Assembly (NCBI RefSeq): GCF_001411555.2 | Contig: NC_049911.1 | Span: 30,477,044-30,541,043, forward strand | From: Juglans regia | Taxonomy: Eukaryota; Streptophyta; Magnoliopsida; Fagales; Juglandaceae | DNA length: 64,000 nt | Direction of reading: 5' to 3' | Part shown: in pieces, positions 35,901 to 48,200 of the stretch | Numbering within the stretch: the first letter of the stretch is position 1 | How the letters are laid out: every line of letters begins with the position of its first letter | Position numbers and translations under genes: made by a program | The notes under the pieces: model-generated | What the model saw: only the letters and a program-made list of their open reading frames with translations | The model's database searches: none | Told to the model about the DNA's origin: nothing

Positions 35901-38900
35901 CACTAATATCCTTGATGGTAACATGTCCGTCCGATGGATTATTGCTGCGAAACCACCAAGAATACGCCCACAAGTTTGTGCATGTCCAGGAAGTATTTCA
36001 ACGCGTATTTACCAATCCCTACACAAAGTGGCGCATCCACTTGGGCCACACATATATAATTCTAACAATAATATTCATTGTTTTTTTTTTTTTTTTTATC
36101 TCTTCCCATTTACTTTTCTTGTATTATTGAATTGGCTTATAATTGTGTGCTAATTAATTCTGTCATCTCTATTTGGTGTTATGTCCGTTTAAGAAAATGA
36201 CGTCCTGCAATTAGCCGGCCGGGAAATCAAAGGGGGAAGAAGATCAATCGGTTCAAATCATTGAATCTTCTTCATTTTCTAAGCAATATTTGGCATATAT
36301 ATATGTTAGGGGATCATGATCAGGCATGCAGATCAACCATATGTATGCTGCTAATAATTCATCAATGGTACTGTTGCCAAGAACTTCATCGGCCATGCAT
36401 ATAGGCATACAGGCTAACATGAACTGCCACTTTTCAATCGTTCGTCAAGAAGTAAACTCAATATTACTTTCTTTGCACGAAAAGGTTAAGGTTAATCATA
36501 GATTTTGTAGACACAAAATTAGTTCAAAATCCTTACTAATTGGTTATGATCATCAATGATAACAAGCACTCTATATATATATATATATATATTATAACTA
36601 TAAATTAGAAATCTCATAAAAGTAAATTATGTACCCAACATGCTTCATATGGTATAATATTATATCTACTTTACAATAAAAATATATTTTTAATCTAACG
36701 TCGTATCTCACATCAGTCTGTGAAATTATTTTTGTGAAGTTTTTTTGTAGTTAAAATAAGTTGACAATTATATAAATTAGTGCTATGTATACGTAGGTCT
36801 TGTGAAATTTATTAGTGGGCAATGGTTAAAATTAATTTGCAAGAGTTTTCATCAGTTTTATGCATTTTAGTCAAGTAAGCCTAGAAACCATGCAGCAAGC
36901 AAGCATGTCATGGTGCACTGCGCACAGAATTATAATTTTTTTTTTCCCACCCTCGTTTGGCATGCTTCGTACTGTTACATGAAATCCACAAAACAAGACA
37001 CGCATTATTGTTGAATGAGATTTTCTTCAGAGCATAATGATCACGCAGAGATCGATAATAATAACATGATCGTGTGAATATATACAAATATATAATGCAT
37101 GTTTGCAAAAGTGCCTCGAAACAGATGGCAGACATCATAGGTTTTTTTTTTTTTTTTTTCTAAATACATGGAAACATATAATGTCGATCACTTGGCTTTA
37201 TAGCCGAAAAGATGATCAGGACAACAGATCATGAGGAATATGGATTATAAAGATTTGGATCTTGTAGGTCTCTTTTGCTGCTGCTTTGATCAACATCTCC
37301 GAGACATGAGGGCGGTGTGGCGGTTTGACTTTTTTTTTTTTTTTTTTTCATGCTTGTTAGTAACGTTGTATATGATAAATGGGAAAAGCTACTTATATAT
37401 ATGCGTGCTTGTTATGAATGCATGAGTATATAAGAAAAAGCAACCGTAATTCTTTTAGAAGTTGATACCAAGCAAGGATTAATCTCAAAGAGAGCACTAA
37501 AAAGTTGCATGGGATTCGATTAGCTAGCTAACAATATAGGCTTGTTTACCGCCTTGGCATCTGGTGTAAGCTGGAGTACCAGAACTTCTCAATTGGTTGA
37601 TGAGATCCGTCGCTATACGGCAATAACTCAGAAGATGAGGCCGGGTCCCATGCATAATGTCCTAAGGCCCATGCCCCATGCATGCATATATATCATGTAT
37701 GAGACATCTGACTTTGCTCCAAAGTTTGAATTGAATTAATGGGGTAGGCTAGGGAGGAGGTCAATTATGATGGCAGCAGGCTGGTGCTGAATTCGTCTCA
37801 GAATTTGCATGCGGCTGAGAACCCAACTGGCATTTTGACAAAGGGGCCAGTTTTCTTCCCATTTGGCTTAACTGTCTGCTAGCCGGCATGTCTTTCCAGG
37901 ACATTCTAGTCATGTAGCTTATTAAAGCAGCTTGCATGTTTTGGTCAATCCAAGAGAAAGCTAAGCATGCATTTACTATATATAAATATATATATATATA
38001 TGATCATGCTTATATTCATTTACAGTTAGGATAAAATAAAAATGTGTCTAAAGCATTGTTTTTTGTGTTGTATCTACCATTTTGATAAGATATTTACTGG
38101 CCAGGGACCCTCACCCATTCTTTTTGTATTTTTTTTTCTAGTATTAATAAGATTATCTTGCTAAAAAAAATTGACAACCCTTAATCTGGTCATGACTGAT
38201 TTTCCTTAATTTTCTCCAGGAAGGGCTAATCCATTTGTTATGAGCAATATCACGTCAATCTATTGAGATGAGTGTAAAACATGACATTTTTATTTTTAGA
38301 GATAGGTGTCAAAACATCGAGAGTAATGTTAAATACAGTCTTTTAGAATGTTCAAATTATGCACACTCTCTTAAAAAAAAAAAAGTTGGCATACCATTAA
38401 AAAAATATTTTTTTTATGTAATCCAAAATTTATTAATTTTTTTTCAAAGAGAGCCTATTACTATAAATAATATTTTTCTTCTTGTTAATGATTAATTAAG
38501 TGACAACTCTAATAATTAGAAATTAGATATTTGATTATATAGAGGGTAAAGTATAATTTGCCTTGTGAATATATATACTAATCTCGTTATAGTTTGCCAT
38601 GATCTTTCTCAACAGCGAATAGCAAGAATGCCCAAATTAAGGAGATTGGACGTTGACAATTGAATTCAAACTAAAAATGGCATAATGGGTCTAAATTGTG
38701 GAGAAGAAAAATCTAAAAACGGTGGATGAGGGGTAGCTAGTGAGGTCAGGGATCAGGAAGAGAGAGTAACGTGTACGTCGCTAATTGCCCTTTGGTTTGA
38801 AGTTTGCAAAAGCTTTTGAATAATGAAAGTCCAAACCCTCTGTCCGTGTGGGCCCCTTTGGGTATTGGAGTTTCGTAGTGGGTGAACCTGTCCTCCTTGC

Positions 38901-39249
38901 CCTAATTCCCACCCCCACGTGGTCCTCCTCTTCTTCTGCTCCTTCCATCTCTGTCTTTCTTATTAATTACAAGACCACCAAGTACAGGAGACGAACATGA
39001 GATGAGAGTTATGACCCACCAGAAGATACAGCAGGCGTTTACATGCTAGTAAGATATAGTCCGACTCCCTGCACAGTATCAGAAAAATGAAAGAGAAAGA
39101 AGTAGTAGTAGTCCGTTTCGAACATACTATTACGTAAGTACAGTTATTATTCATTCTGAAAGAGTACAAGGTTGTAATGTTCCATAGTGCAAGGGATGGC
39201 CAAGGATATATTAAACTCAAGTACTTCCCAGCAGCCACCCAACCAAGAG

Positions 39250-39410
39250 TCTTAAGGTGTCGTTTGAATTTGAAGATAAATTGAGATGGATTATGAACAA
39301 TAGTAAGATAAGTTGTGAATAATAATAAGATTTGTGAATTAGAATTACTGAAAAATAATAGTAAAATAAGTTAAGATGAACTGTAAATACAAACAAGACC
39401 TACTGGGCTT
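39250..39410. repeat. AT-rich dispersed element, divergent copy
   Basis: GTGTCGTTTGAATTTGAAGA, then TTGAGATGGATTATGAACAA and, at the other end, AAGTTAAGATGAACTGTAAA. This looks like an opposite-orientation, diverged member of the family seen at 4.2, 32.2 and 59.2 kb. Confidence 0.4.
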
Positions 39411-40894
39411 AGTTGAGCCAAAAAAACAACAAAAATTCTAGCCAACTAGAGAAATACACAAATTCTTGGAGCTAGGCGGCAAATTTGCTGCATCTTCACG
39501 GCCGCACTCAATGATATTTTGTCAAATATGATTTCATCATGAATTTTCCCACTTAATTAATGCTTTCTGAGTTGGGCTTTTATTCTTATTATCCTCCTCC
39601 CCATGAAGAAGCAACTAGCTAGTGTAACACTCAAGCTCAACACTCAGAGCTCAGGACAAGCTCGCGTATTATAAAATTTTATTTTTTATTTTTATGTTCT
39701 TTTTTTTAGGAAGACCAAATTAGATTAGTCGGATAATTTTTGGAAAGATTCCGATAAATTATAAAGTGTTATTAGGCTTAATATTTGGACAAAAGCCTAT
39801 TTAATATTTATGGACTCAGTGAACTCTAAATAATTAACAATTGACAAAAAAAAATTTCTAAAAATTTGGAGATATTATTGGAGGATGAATTTATTTTAGA
39901 CATGAGGAGGATTAAGGCCCAATTTATTTATGAGGATTCAGCCCATGATTTGTATTTGAAATGTTTGTTAACAATTTCAAACGGATTATGGTTACAACTC
40001 TTAGAGTCCCTAAAGCCACGGCTGATATATATATATTCAGCCTCATGCATTGTGGTGGATCTTATTTGTTTTCAAACCTAGTTAGTTTCGGGTTGCCCTT
40101 CACCACCCATATAAGTGATGTGTTACAAAAATACCCTTTCCAAGTTAGTGTTGATCATAGAATAATTTAGTATTTATGGTTTATTATTTCCTTTTATAAA
40201 TCAGGAGATTAGATGGTTGGGGTGGATAATATTTTAGAGTTTAAATGATTAATAGGAGAAAGTACGTGAAAATCAAAGTATTTGGAGTCATGACGTTTTT
40301 GGGCTATGATTATAGGCTAATGAAGTTTAGGTTAAGTATTTTGGGTTTAATTAGAAAATTGTGCTTAATTAAATAGTTATGTAATATTGGAAATTTACGC
40401 AAATTATCTGATTATTTTATTGAAAATTGAATTTCTTTCTAAAACGATTGTAGAAAAATTCAGAAAAATTAAAAGTCGAGATAAGCGGATTTCTTATACT
40501 AGACTTTGTATAAAAGAAATGAACTGAGATTGATTTTGAAAAATATGCATGTTTTGTTTGAAAAGAAATTTGAAACAACCTCAGTTATTTATCCTACATT
40601 ACTCGTAAAATTTGTATAAAAGATAAAAGTATTTTTGTCATGACTGGTGTAGACATAAGTAAATTTTTGACATTCTGTTTATGAATTGTGCAAAAAGAGC
40701 GAATATGAAATCTGAAAATTTGTGTATGTGATGTGAAGATGTTTTGAATCTATTTTTGAAATATGTGAAATGATCTAAGTCTGTTCAGTACTTTGTTTTG
40801 ATATGATGTGGCATATGAAAACCTTTAGCATGACTTTCTCATTTTGTATATGTATCTAATTTTGTTACGTTTTTTATCTATTTCATTTAGGCAT

Positions 40895-41085
40895 TGTCAC
40901 GGGTATAATAGTGGTATACGACCTTGCCATAAGTGATAATAGTGGTATACAACCCAGCCACAGGTGATAATAATGGTATACAGTTCTGCCACTGGTATAA
41001 TAGTGGTATACGGCCATGCCACGGATATGATAGTGGTATACGACCCCGCTACGAGTATAATGGCTGTTTATAACCCTATCACGAG
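40895..41085. repeat. 30-31 bp minisatellite inside the LTR candidate
   Basis: Units of the form ATAATAGTGGTATACGACC, followed by a GCCAC-type end, repeat with GGTATAC at 40913, 40944, 40975, 41005 and 41035 (spacings 31, 31, 30, 30). A sixth, degenerate unit ends at CTATCACGAG. Units differ by point changes. Confidence 0.9.
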
Positions 41086-41884
41086 GGTTAAATATGGTCT
41101 CTGTTCCAAAGTGATGCTTTGATATGTTATGGAGATGATGTCTCAAATTATGCTATGTCGAATGATTGTTTAATAAGAATGTTTCTACAGGTTTCGCTCT
41201 AATATTTTAATAGCATGTTTTGATTTTACATTATGAAAGTAAATGTTATGATTCTACAATCTGAAAGTAAATATTTTGTTCTGTATTTTGATCTCTGTAA
41301 ATGCTTATGTTTATATACTAGTATATGTTCTATAGTTACTGAGTTGTTGACAACTCATCCCTTATCTCTACAATATTTTTTAGATAATTTGAATATTTCA
41401 ACTAAAGATCAAAATTATGAAACATGAGTAAAATTTAAGTATAGTAGATTAAGCATATAAGGTTTTTACGAGTATAATGGCTGTTTATAACCCTATCACG
41501 AGGGTTAAATATGGTCTCTGTTCCAAAGTGATGCTTTGATATGTTATGGAGATGATGTCTCAAATTATGCTATGTCGAAGGATTGTTTAATAAGAATGTT
41601 TCTACAGGTTTTGCTCTAATATTTTGATAACATGTTTTGATTTTATATTATGAAAGCAAATGTTCTGATTCTACAATCTGAAAGTAAATATTTTGTTCTG
41701 TATTTTGATCTCTGTAAATGCTCATATTTATATACTAGTATATATTCTATAGTTACTGAATTGTTGACAACTCATCCCTTATCTCTACAATATTTTTCAG
41801 ATAATTTGAATATTTCAACTAAAGATCAAGATTATGGAACATGAGTGTGAAATTTAAGTATAGTAGATTAAGCGTATAAGGTTT
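41051..41884. repeat. 417-bp tandem duplication
   Basis: ACGAGTATAATGGCTGTTTA starts at 41051 and again at 41468, and the following sequence stays nearly identical for the whole unit (41051-41467 and 41468-41884). Only scattered point changes are visible, for example a CATATAAGG/CGTATAAGG difference near the unit end. The junction lies in a minisatellite-type unit, so slippage or unequal exchange there could have produced it. Confidence 0.92.
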
Positions 41885-42247
41885 TTATGAATATTGGCAA
41901 ATTTTATTAAATAATTTTGTTGTGTTATGATGACTTGATATTTTAGGAGGTTGATTGTATTGAGGTAATTGATTTGAAACAATAATTTTTATATGACATT
42001 GTGAATTTAAAACCTATAAATATATTGTTAAAATGTGAGTTAAAATGACATAGAGTAACTCTCCAACCCATCCAGGACCAGGCCGTTACAACTAGCCAGC
42101 TGCTTCAGTAGTTAAATGACGCAAGTCACAAAAAAATGGTTATATCTGATTCCGTTAAATAGAGCAAGGTACAAGAGTTATATTACATGCAATACCTTCT
42201 AAACTGTTATTTACCACTCATTAACTAGATGTATTATAACCAGATGT

Positions 42248-45200
42248 TTAATCTGTTCTTTCCCTCGTTGATTTTCTAAAAGATATGCCTGAGTTTACAT
42301 CGTGGAATGGGTTAGATCCTAATCTCTCTGAGTCGCTCTTCCTACAGCTACTACTACTACTACTAGTCACTAACTTTCTACAATTTCTAGTCGTATCCGA
42401 ATGCAAAAACTGAACATTTCCCTCGGCTGGAGACCCATGGGTGGCAGACTGCTCCGAATAAGAAGGGGGTGAATGACTCCATGGAGAGGGAGAGGGAGAG
42501 GGAGAGGAAGAAGTAGATGAAGTATCAGAATCCGAAGGACTGTTCCATCTCTGTCCTGAATCACCAAATATGAAGTCAGATAATTCGTCGGTGCTGGTAG
42601 AATCGCGGGTGCTATCAGTGCTGCAGGAACCTTCATCGGAGTTGCTGCTGATAAGGGAAGAATTATCACTTGATGAGTCCTCTTCTAGTATTCTTTGCAG
42701 CCGGAGGAACCTCGAGTAAAAAGATCCAAAGCTGGTGGAACTGTCTGGAGGAATCGAACCGGGAAAAATCTGGGCAGCCCTTGGTTTGGATATAGTGTTT
42801 TTCCCATTGATCCAGGAAGGGATGGCCTTATGTCTGGGGTCAGAAGATGTCATTCTATTCCTTATTAACCGTGGAGCCCTTGGTGAGCACCTGTGAGGCA
42901 GTTGAACTAGTCAAGCAACAATTCAATGGCTACAGATATCTTATATTTTAAACTTAATAAAAAATAAAAATTCAGCTCCTTAGATCTCTATTACCTGGCA
43001 TATAGAAGCATGTATGCCCCTTTTGTCAAGACCCTTTCAAGTTCCACAGGCGTTACCTACAAGCCCACATGATGGTTACAAGTACTGGAATTGGTGTAAA
43101 ATATAATTCAATGTTTCTATAGCGCATAATATTAATAAAACAAGCAATTGCGAGTATAAAAAGTATTAGATAACCCCAATTCAAAGAAACCAATCCTTAA
43201 AGGCCGTAAAATGTTTGAAACTTGTTTAAGAAATGCAGTTTAATAGAATTTGAGTGGCTTACAGTGCTATCGTCAATCTTGAACCACTTGTTTTGGACAT
43301 TCTTAACATAGCACACATAATGACCAGAAAAGGATGCATTCATAATGTCCAGATGGACCACCACTCCATAAAGCCTATATATCGGTGATTTATCACTTGT
43401 CCCACTAATAAACGGTGCCAAGTCCAGGATCTCAGGATATCGAATTGGCTTATTGAGCTTCCCAAATTTACCTGACTGTAAAAGCATCATTGGTAAATAA
43501 AACAAAACCGTAAAGCAAAATGTCATCCTTAATGAGAGTACCATAAAAATTACCTGAAAGCGCTTCAGCGCAATTGTAAGGATATTCGGAGCCTCCATTA
43601 TTGTTAGTTTCTTCTTTGCCCTCTCATAAGATTTGCATCTGAGCAAATAAGATAATAAATAAGTAGAAAAAGGTGGCCATCATTTATAAAGCCAAGATTT
43701 TCAACACAATTATTTATCTATTTTTTATATAAGTGAACGAAAACTTTATCGATGAATAGGCCCAGCCAATGTACACGGGATGTATACAAACTAAATACAG
43801 GCCAAAGAATAGATCAACGAGAGACTATCCAAAGGCAGGTAACAAATGATACTAAAAAACAAAAACAAACTACAAAAAGAGAAGATACTACTTCAACATA
43901 AGCCAAAATGAGAGGATCCAATATTTTACAATTTTAAAAACAACAATTAAATTTCATAGGTCAGCTAACATGCACCCTACCCAACTACCTTCTCCAAAAA
44001 AAAAAAACAAAAATTGGTTAATCGTGTTAACAAATAAATTAAATAACTAATAATATAGAACTTCTTTTTGTCTACTACAGGGCTTCCCAAACGCATCAAA
44101 GTAAAAGCTGATCCTTGGAATGCACATAATCATCCAGGAACTATCAACTTTACGTCAAGCAGATACACCAATTCCACGTAATTGTTTTACACGTGGTCGA
44201 ACAGATCTCTTTTGTACAAACAGCTATAGTTTCAGTGCAGATTTTCTGTCAAATTCAATCATTGCCATAAAGAGACACAAAAGTGAATATACAAAAAAGC
44301 TAATTTGTTCTGACTATACGCATTGAACATCCTTGTACCAGACCACAAGAGAAAATTATAATAAAAAGATTTCTCTCATATTTTATAGCAGAGATGGCAG
44401 AAAAGGAAAAATGAAAAAATTGAAGTCATGTATCCAATGTCCACCAAGTTGTAAAAATTTAGGTCAACAAAAAAATCAATTAACAACTTCATTTTAGCAA
44501 CAAAATTACCAGATGATGGTATACCATAGAGCTTATTGCAAGAGACTCAAAAAACTAAGTAATGCAAACCAACCTGCTACATTGGTACTTGTTTTCACCA
44601 TCCAAAACCTCAGTACCCGTGAATTGATGAAGGGCCTCTTCCAGGGTTTCTATATCTCCTTCTATCTCGACGGTGAGATCCATCATCCTTTCCTGCCGCT
44701 CGGACTTGCCTTGGCACTTCGTGCATTTAATCTGCAGGCAACAGTATCAAATTTATATGCATCACTTACATTTCAGAGGAAAAATCTTATCTCAGCATGC
44801 CGGAAGAACCGGAACTGGAAAATTATAAATTTTCCAATTGCAAGACATGTAAACATGCATGGGTTGGACATATAGGATTTTACTTTAAAATATCAATGTA
44901 AAGACCATGCAATACCTTGGATCGGAGGTAACCTCCAAATGCAAGGCCTATAAGAGTGGTTTCTTCTTCCTGAGAGCCTGATGCATCTAGCCCAGCTTCC
45001 TTGAGGCAAACAGATTGCATTGTATCAATGGCATACCTGTTTTTTAAAAGTTGTAGTTAACTAATCATTACTCTTTAAAACTTGATCCATTGACACTTGG
45101 GTAAAGCAAAAACTCATTTATTTAATTCAAATAATTTGAAAGCACACCTCAGGAATTCATGGGCGTCTTCTTCTCTCCCATGACCAAGCTGACTTCCAAT

Positions 45201-48200
45201 ATTTTGTAGTTGTGAAAGTATCCCAATAGGAGAGAGTGGAGAATTCCCCTCCTTTGCCTTTAATATTAAACTTTCAAACTCACAGGTGAAACACCCTTCT
45301 TTCTTCACACCTGATATATAAAAGAATTAATAAATAGCAAATAAACTTAGATCCTATACAAGAGTCACCTTGGATAATTACACAAGTAGTCAAATGAGTC
45401 CATGATGGAGACTGATAATAAACATACATGCTTTTGAATGAAGCCCCTGAAGAAAATAAGCAGTTAGAGGAGGGGTAAATGCCAAGCACTGGAGCACAGC
45501 ATTAGCATAACAGCTGCAAGGGGGAAAAGGGATTAAGCTAAATGAGAAAATTCCTTCTAAGAAAGACAATACAAACAAAAAGATAAGACAGATGGCAATC
45601 TTTCAGAATCTGCAAATTTTAGTTGATACTCAGCCATGGAAATGGAGAAATAAAATATCTCTATTCCTGCAATAGTAAGATCTCATTACACCACATGGAA
45701 ACGAACCACTACCAAATGTAAGCCATCTAGCAAGTTGCAACTCACAAGCCAACATACCAAATTTATAAAACGCCAAGACACGGGTGTATGCCCAACTACT
45801 GATCCTAGAGAACATAGGGATGCCTGTGCATGGACAATCACAAGCAAATCTAGCAAAAGGTAGGGTATCTGTTTGTCCATATGTGAATATTTATGCACAG
45901 AGCTATAGCAAATTAGCAAATAATATGAAAGTTACCTCATACTCACATTCACTAACAAAATGAAATTAACATGTTTTCATTACATTCCCCAAGGAAAGAA
46001 CTCAGTTTTTGTCAACTTTCAAAACATCCATGTTTAAAACCACAGAATAATTTTTCATCTTCCCAAGAGAAAATTCATCAGACATTAGTGACATGAACTT
46101 TCATGAATTTAATAGCATACTTTTTAATTGATTTTAATGGCATGAACTTTCACGAGTTTCTTGTATATTGATCAATAAAAAATGTTTTACCAATAAATAA
46201 AATTAGTGGACCCCATAAATTTTACAAAAAACCCAAAAATAGCAAAACCATTTCGTGCTAAAACCACTCTCACCAAACTTTTACACTTAAGTGTGCCCCG
46301 CTGCTTTCACAAATGCAAACAGAGAGTAATTATTAGGTACTCCCGGAGTATGGAAGCGTGGTACTCCCATCCAATCATAGGTTGCCATGTCAATTGAAAT
46401 TGATGCATACATAAACAATTTTTATTAGATGGCATGTTGTGATAGGATGGGAATACCAATGCTGGGAGTACCTAATAATTTTCCAAACAGAAAACATCTC
46501 AGAAATCTTTCTCAAAATTCACAATTTCTGATGCAAACATGCCCTTTATGTCTTGGGGGAGCATTTCTGCAATACAATGAAGTGTAGAATGTGCAATTGC
46601 AATGTCACCTATCGTGCATGTCATATTGGCAGAAGCTCTCCAAATTATGAAGTGCAACAATTATAGAACATTCATATATTACAAAAATTATGTCATCAGT
46701 ATATAAAATAAAAATTATCTGGATTCACCATATTTCAAATGTCATTTACATCAACATGATTTTATATACAAATACATAGAAATATATAAACATATATATA
46801 TATATATATTTTTTATAAGTTAAAATATTTTATATATATATATATATATATCAACAGTTCTTCTACGTACAACCGCGGTGGGGAACCGCGGTGTAATTGG
46901 CTAATGCCACGTAGAGGCTATATTAAAAAAAAAATGAAGAAGAAGAAAACGGACGAAAAGAAATAGACGAAAGGAGAGAAACCAACGGATGCCCAAACTT
47001 TGTTAGGAGAAAAAGCAGAGCAGAGGGGTTGTCTTCTACAACTCAAATCTGTGGTCGTCTTCGTGGGCAGGAGAAAAAGCAGAGATTGCTTGTTCATCTT
47101 CAATCTTAGATCTGCCAGAAGCTTTCGAATGATGGGTCGGTTGTGGATTTGGGTAAAGTTTGGTTTGATTTTGAATGATGGACTGGTTTGATTGTCTTCG
47201 TGTGCAAGAGAAAAAATAGAGAAAGTGGTCGTCGGCATGGGTAGGAGAAAAGAAGCAGAGAGAGGCCTACAGAAACTGAAGCAGAGAGAGGTCTGTGGGA
47301 CTCGTCGTGGGTAGGAGAAATTTGAACATCTGCAGATTTGCTATCCAGGATGCATCCCATCTAGAGCTGTGAAATAAATGCCTATTTTTTTTTTTTTTGG
47401 GTTGGTGATATCTTTGGTATTTTTATAGAGGAAGTCGTTGATCGGGTTCGATTAATCATTTCCAACAATTTTCTGCAAATCCAAGGTATCCAATCATTCA
47501 CGTCTGGTCTGAAAGAAAAACTCTGCGATTTTGGGACTGGAAGGGGACTGATCGGGACAATGCATGGCTTTAGTTGGTGACTCTTTTGAAGAACATTTTT
47601 TTTTTGATAAGTAATAAGTTATTTCATTAATAAAAGTAGGCATAGCCCAAGTACACTAGAAGTATACATGTGATTACACCTATTTAAGCACTAGGAACAG
47701 TTACAAGGAAATCATGGAAGCTGCGACCATTCCAATCAATAGCAATGGCCCACAAAAACAAAGTCTTCCAGAAAAAATTCCTAAACTCTTCCAAGGAACG
47801 TTCATGGTCCTCAAAGAGTCTCTCGTTTCTTTCATTCCAAATACACCAGAAAATACATATAGGAACCATCTTCCACACGGCTGCAATCTGTAGTGTCCCT
47901 GTGATCCCTCTCCAGCTTGCTAACAAATCAACCACCCTACCCGGCATCACCCATGCTATACCCATTCTACTAAGAAAATAAGTCCAAATATCTTGGGCAA
48001 ACTCACAATGTAGTAGTAAATGGTCCACCGATTCACCACTATTTCTGCACAAACAACACCAGTTCGTAATAATAAGGCCGCGTCTTCTAAGATTCTCAAT
48101 GGTCAAGATCTTCCCTAGAGCTGCCGTCCAGACAAAAAATGCAGCCTTTGTGGGTGCTTTAGTCCTCCATATATTCTTCCAAGGAAAATTGTGCCTTTGA

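Larger units (their letters stand above)
30831..39249. other. Gene-poor AT-rich region
   Basis: About 8.4 kb without a gene I can support. It holds scattered T/A tracts, short TA runs (for example 36573-36592 and 37980-38000) and a few ORFs under 100 codons with no recognisable domain. The 38.70-38.96 kb stretch is relatively GC-rich, with a CCACGTGG G-box core at about 38927, and looks promoter-like, but no coding sequence follows it on either side. Confidence 0.55.
39623..42090. mobile_element. Candidate solo LTR (2468 bp)
   Basis: The block starts TGTAACACTC and ends GGCCGTTACA, giving TG...CA termini with the inverted end TGTAAC/GTTACA that is common for plant Ty3/Gypsy-type LTRs. The flanking five bases are GCTAG on the left and ACTAG on the right, a one-mismatch target-site duplication. 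There is no internal gag-pol domain, primer-binding site or second LTR in the neighbourhood, so a solo LTR left by recombination is the simplest reading. It contains a 30-bp minisatellite and a 417-bp tandem duplication, listed separately. Placement in a superfamily is inference. Confidence 0.55.
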
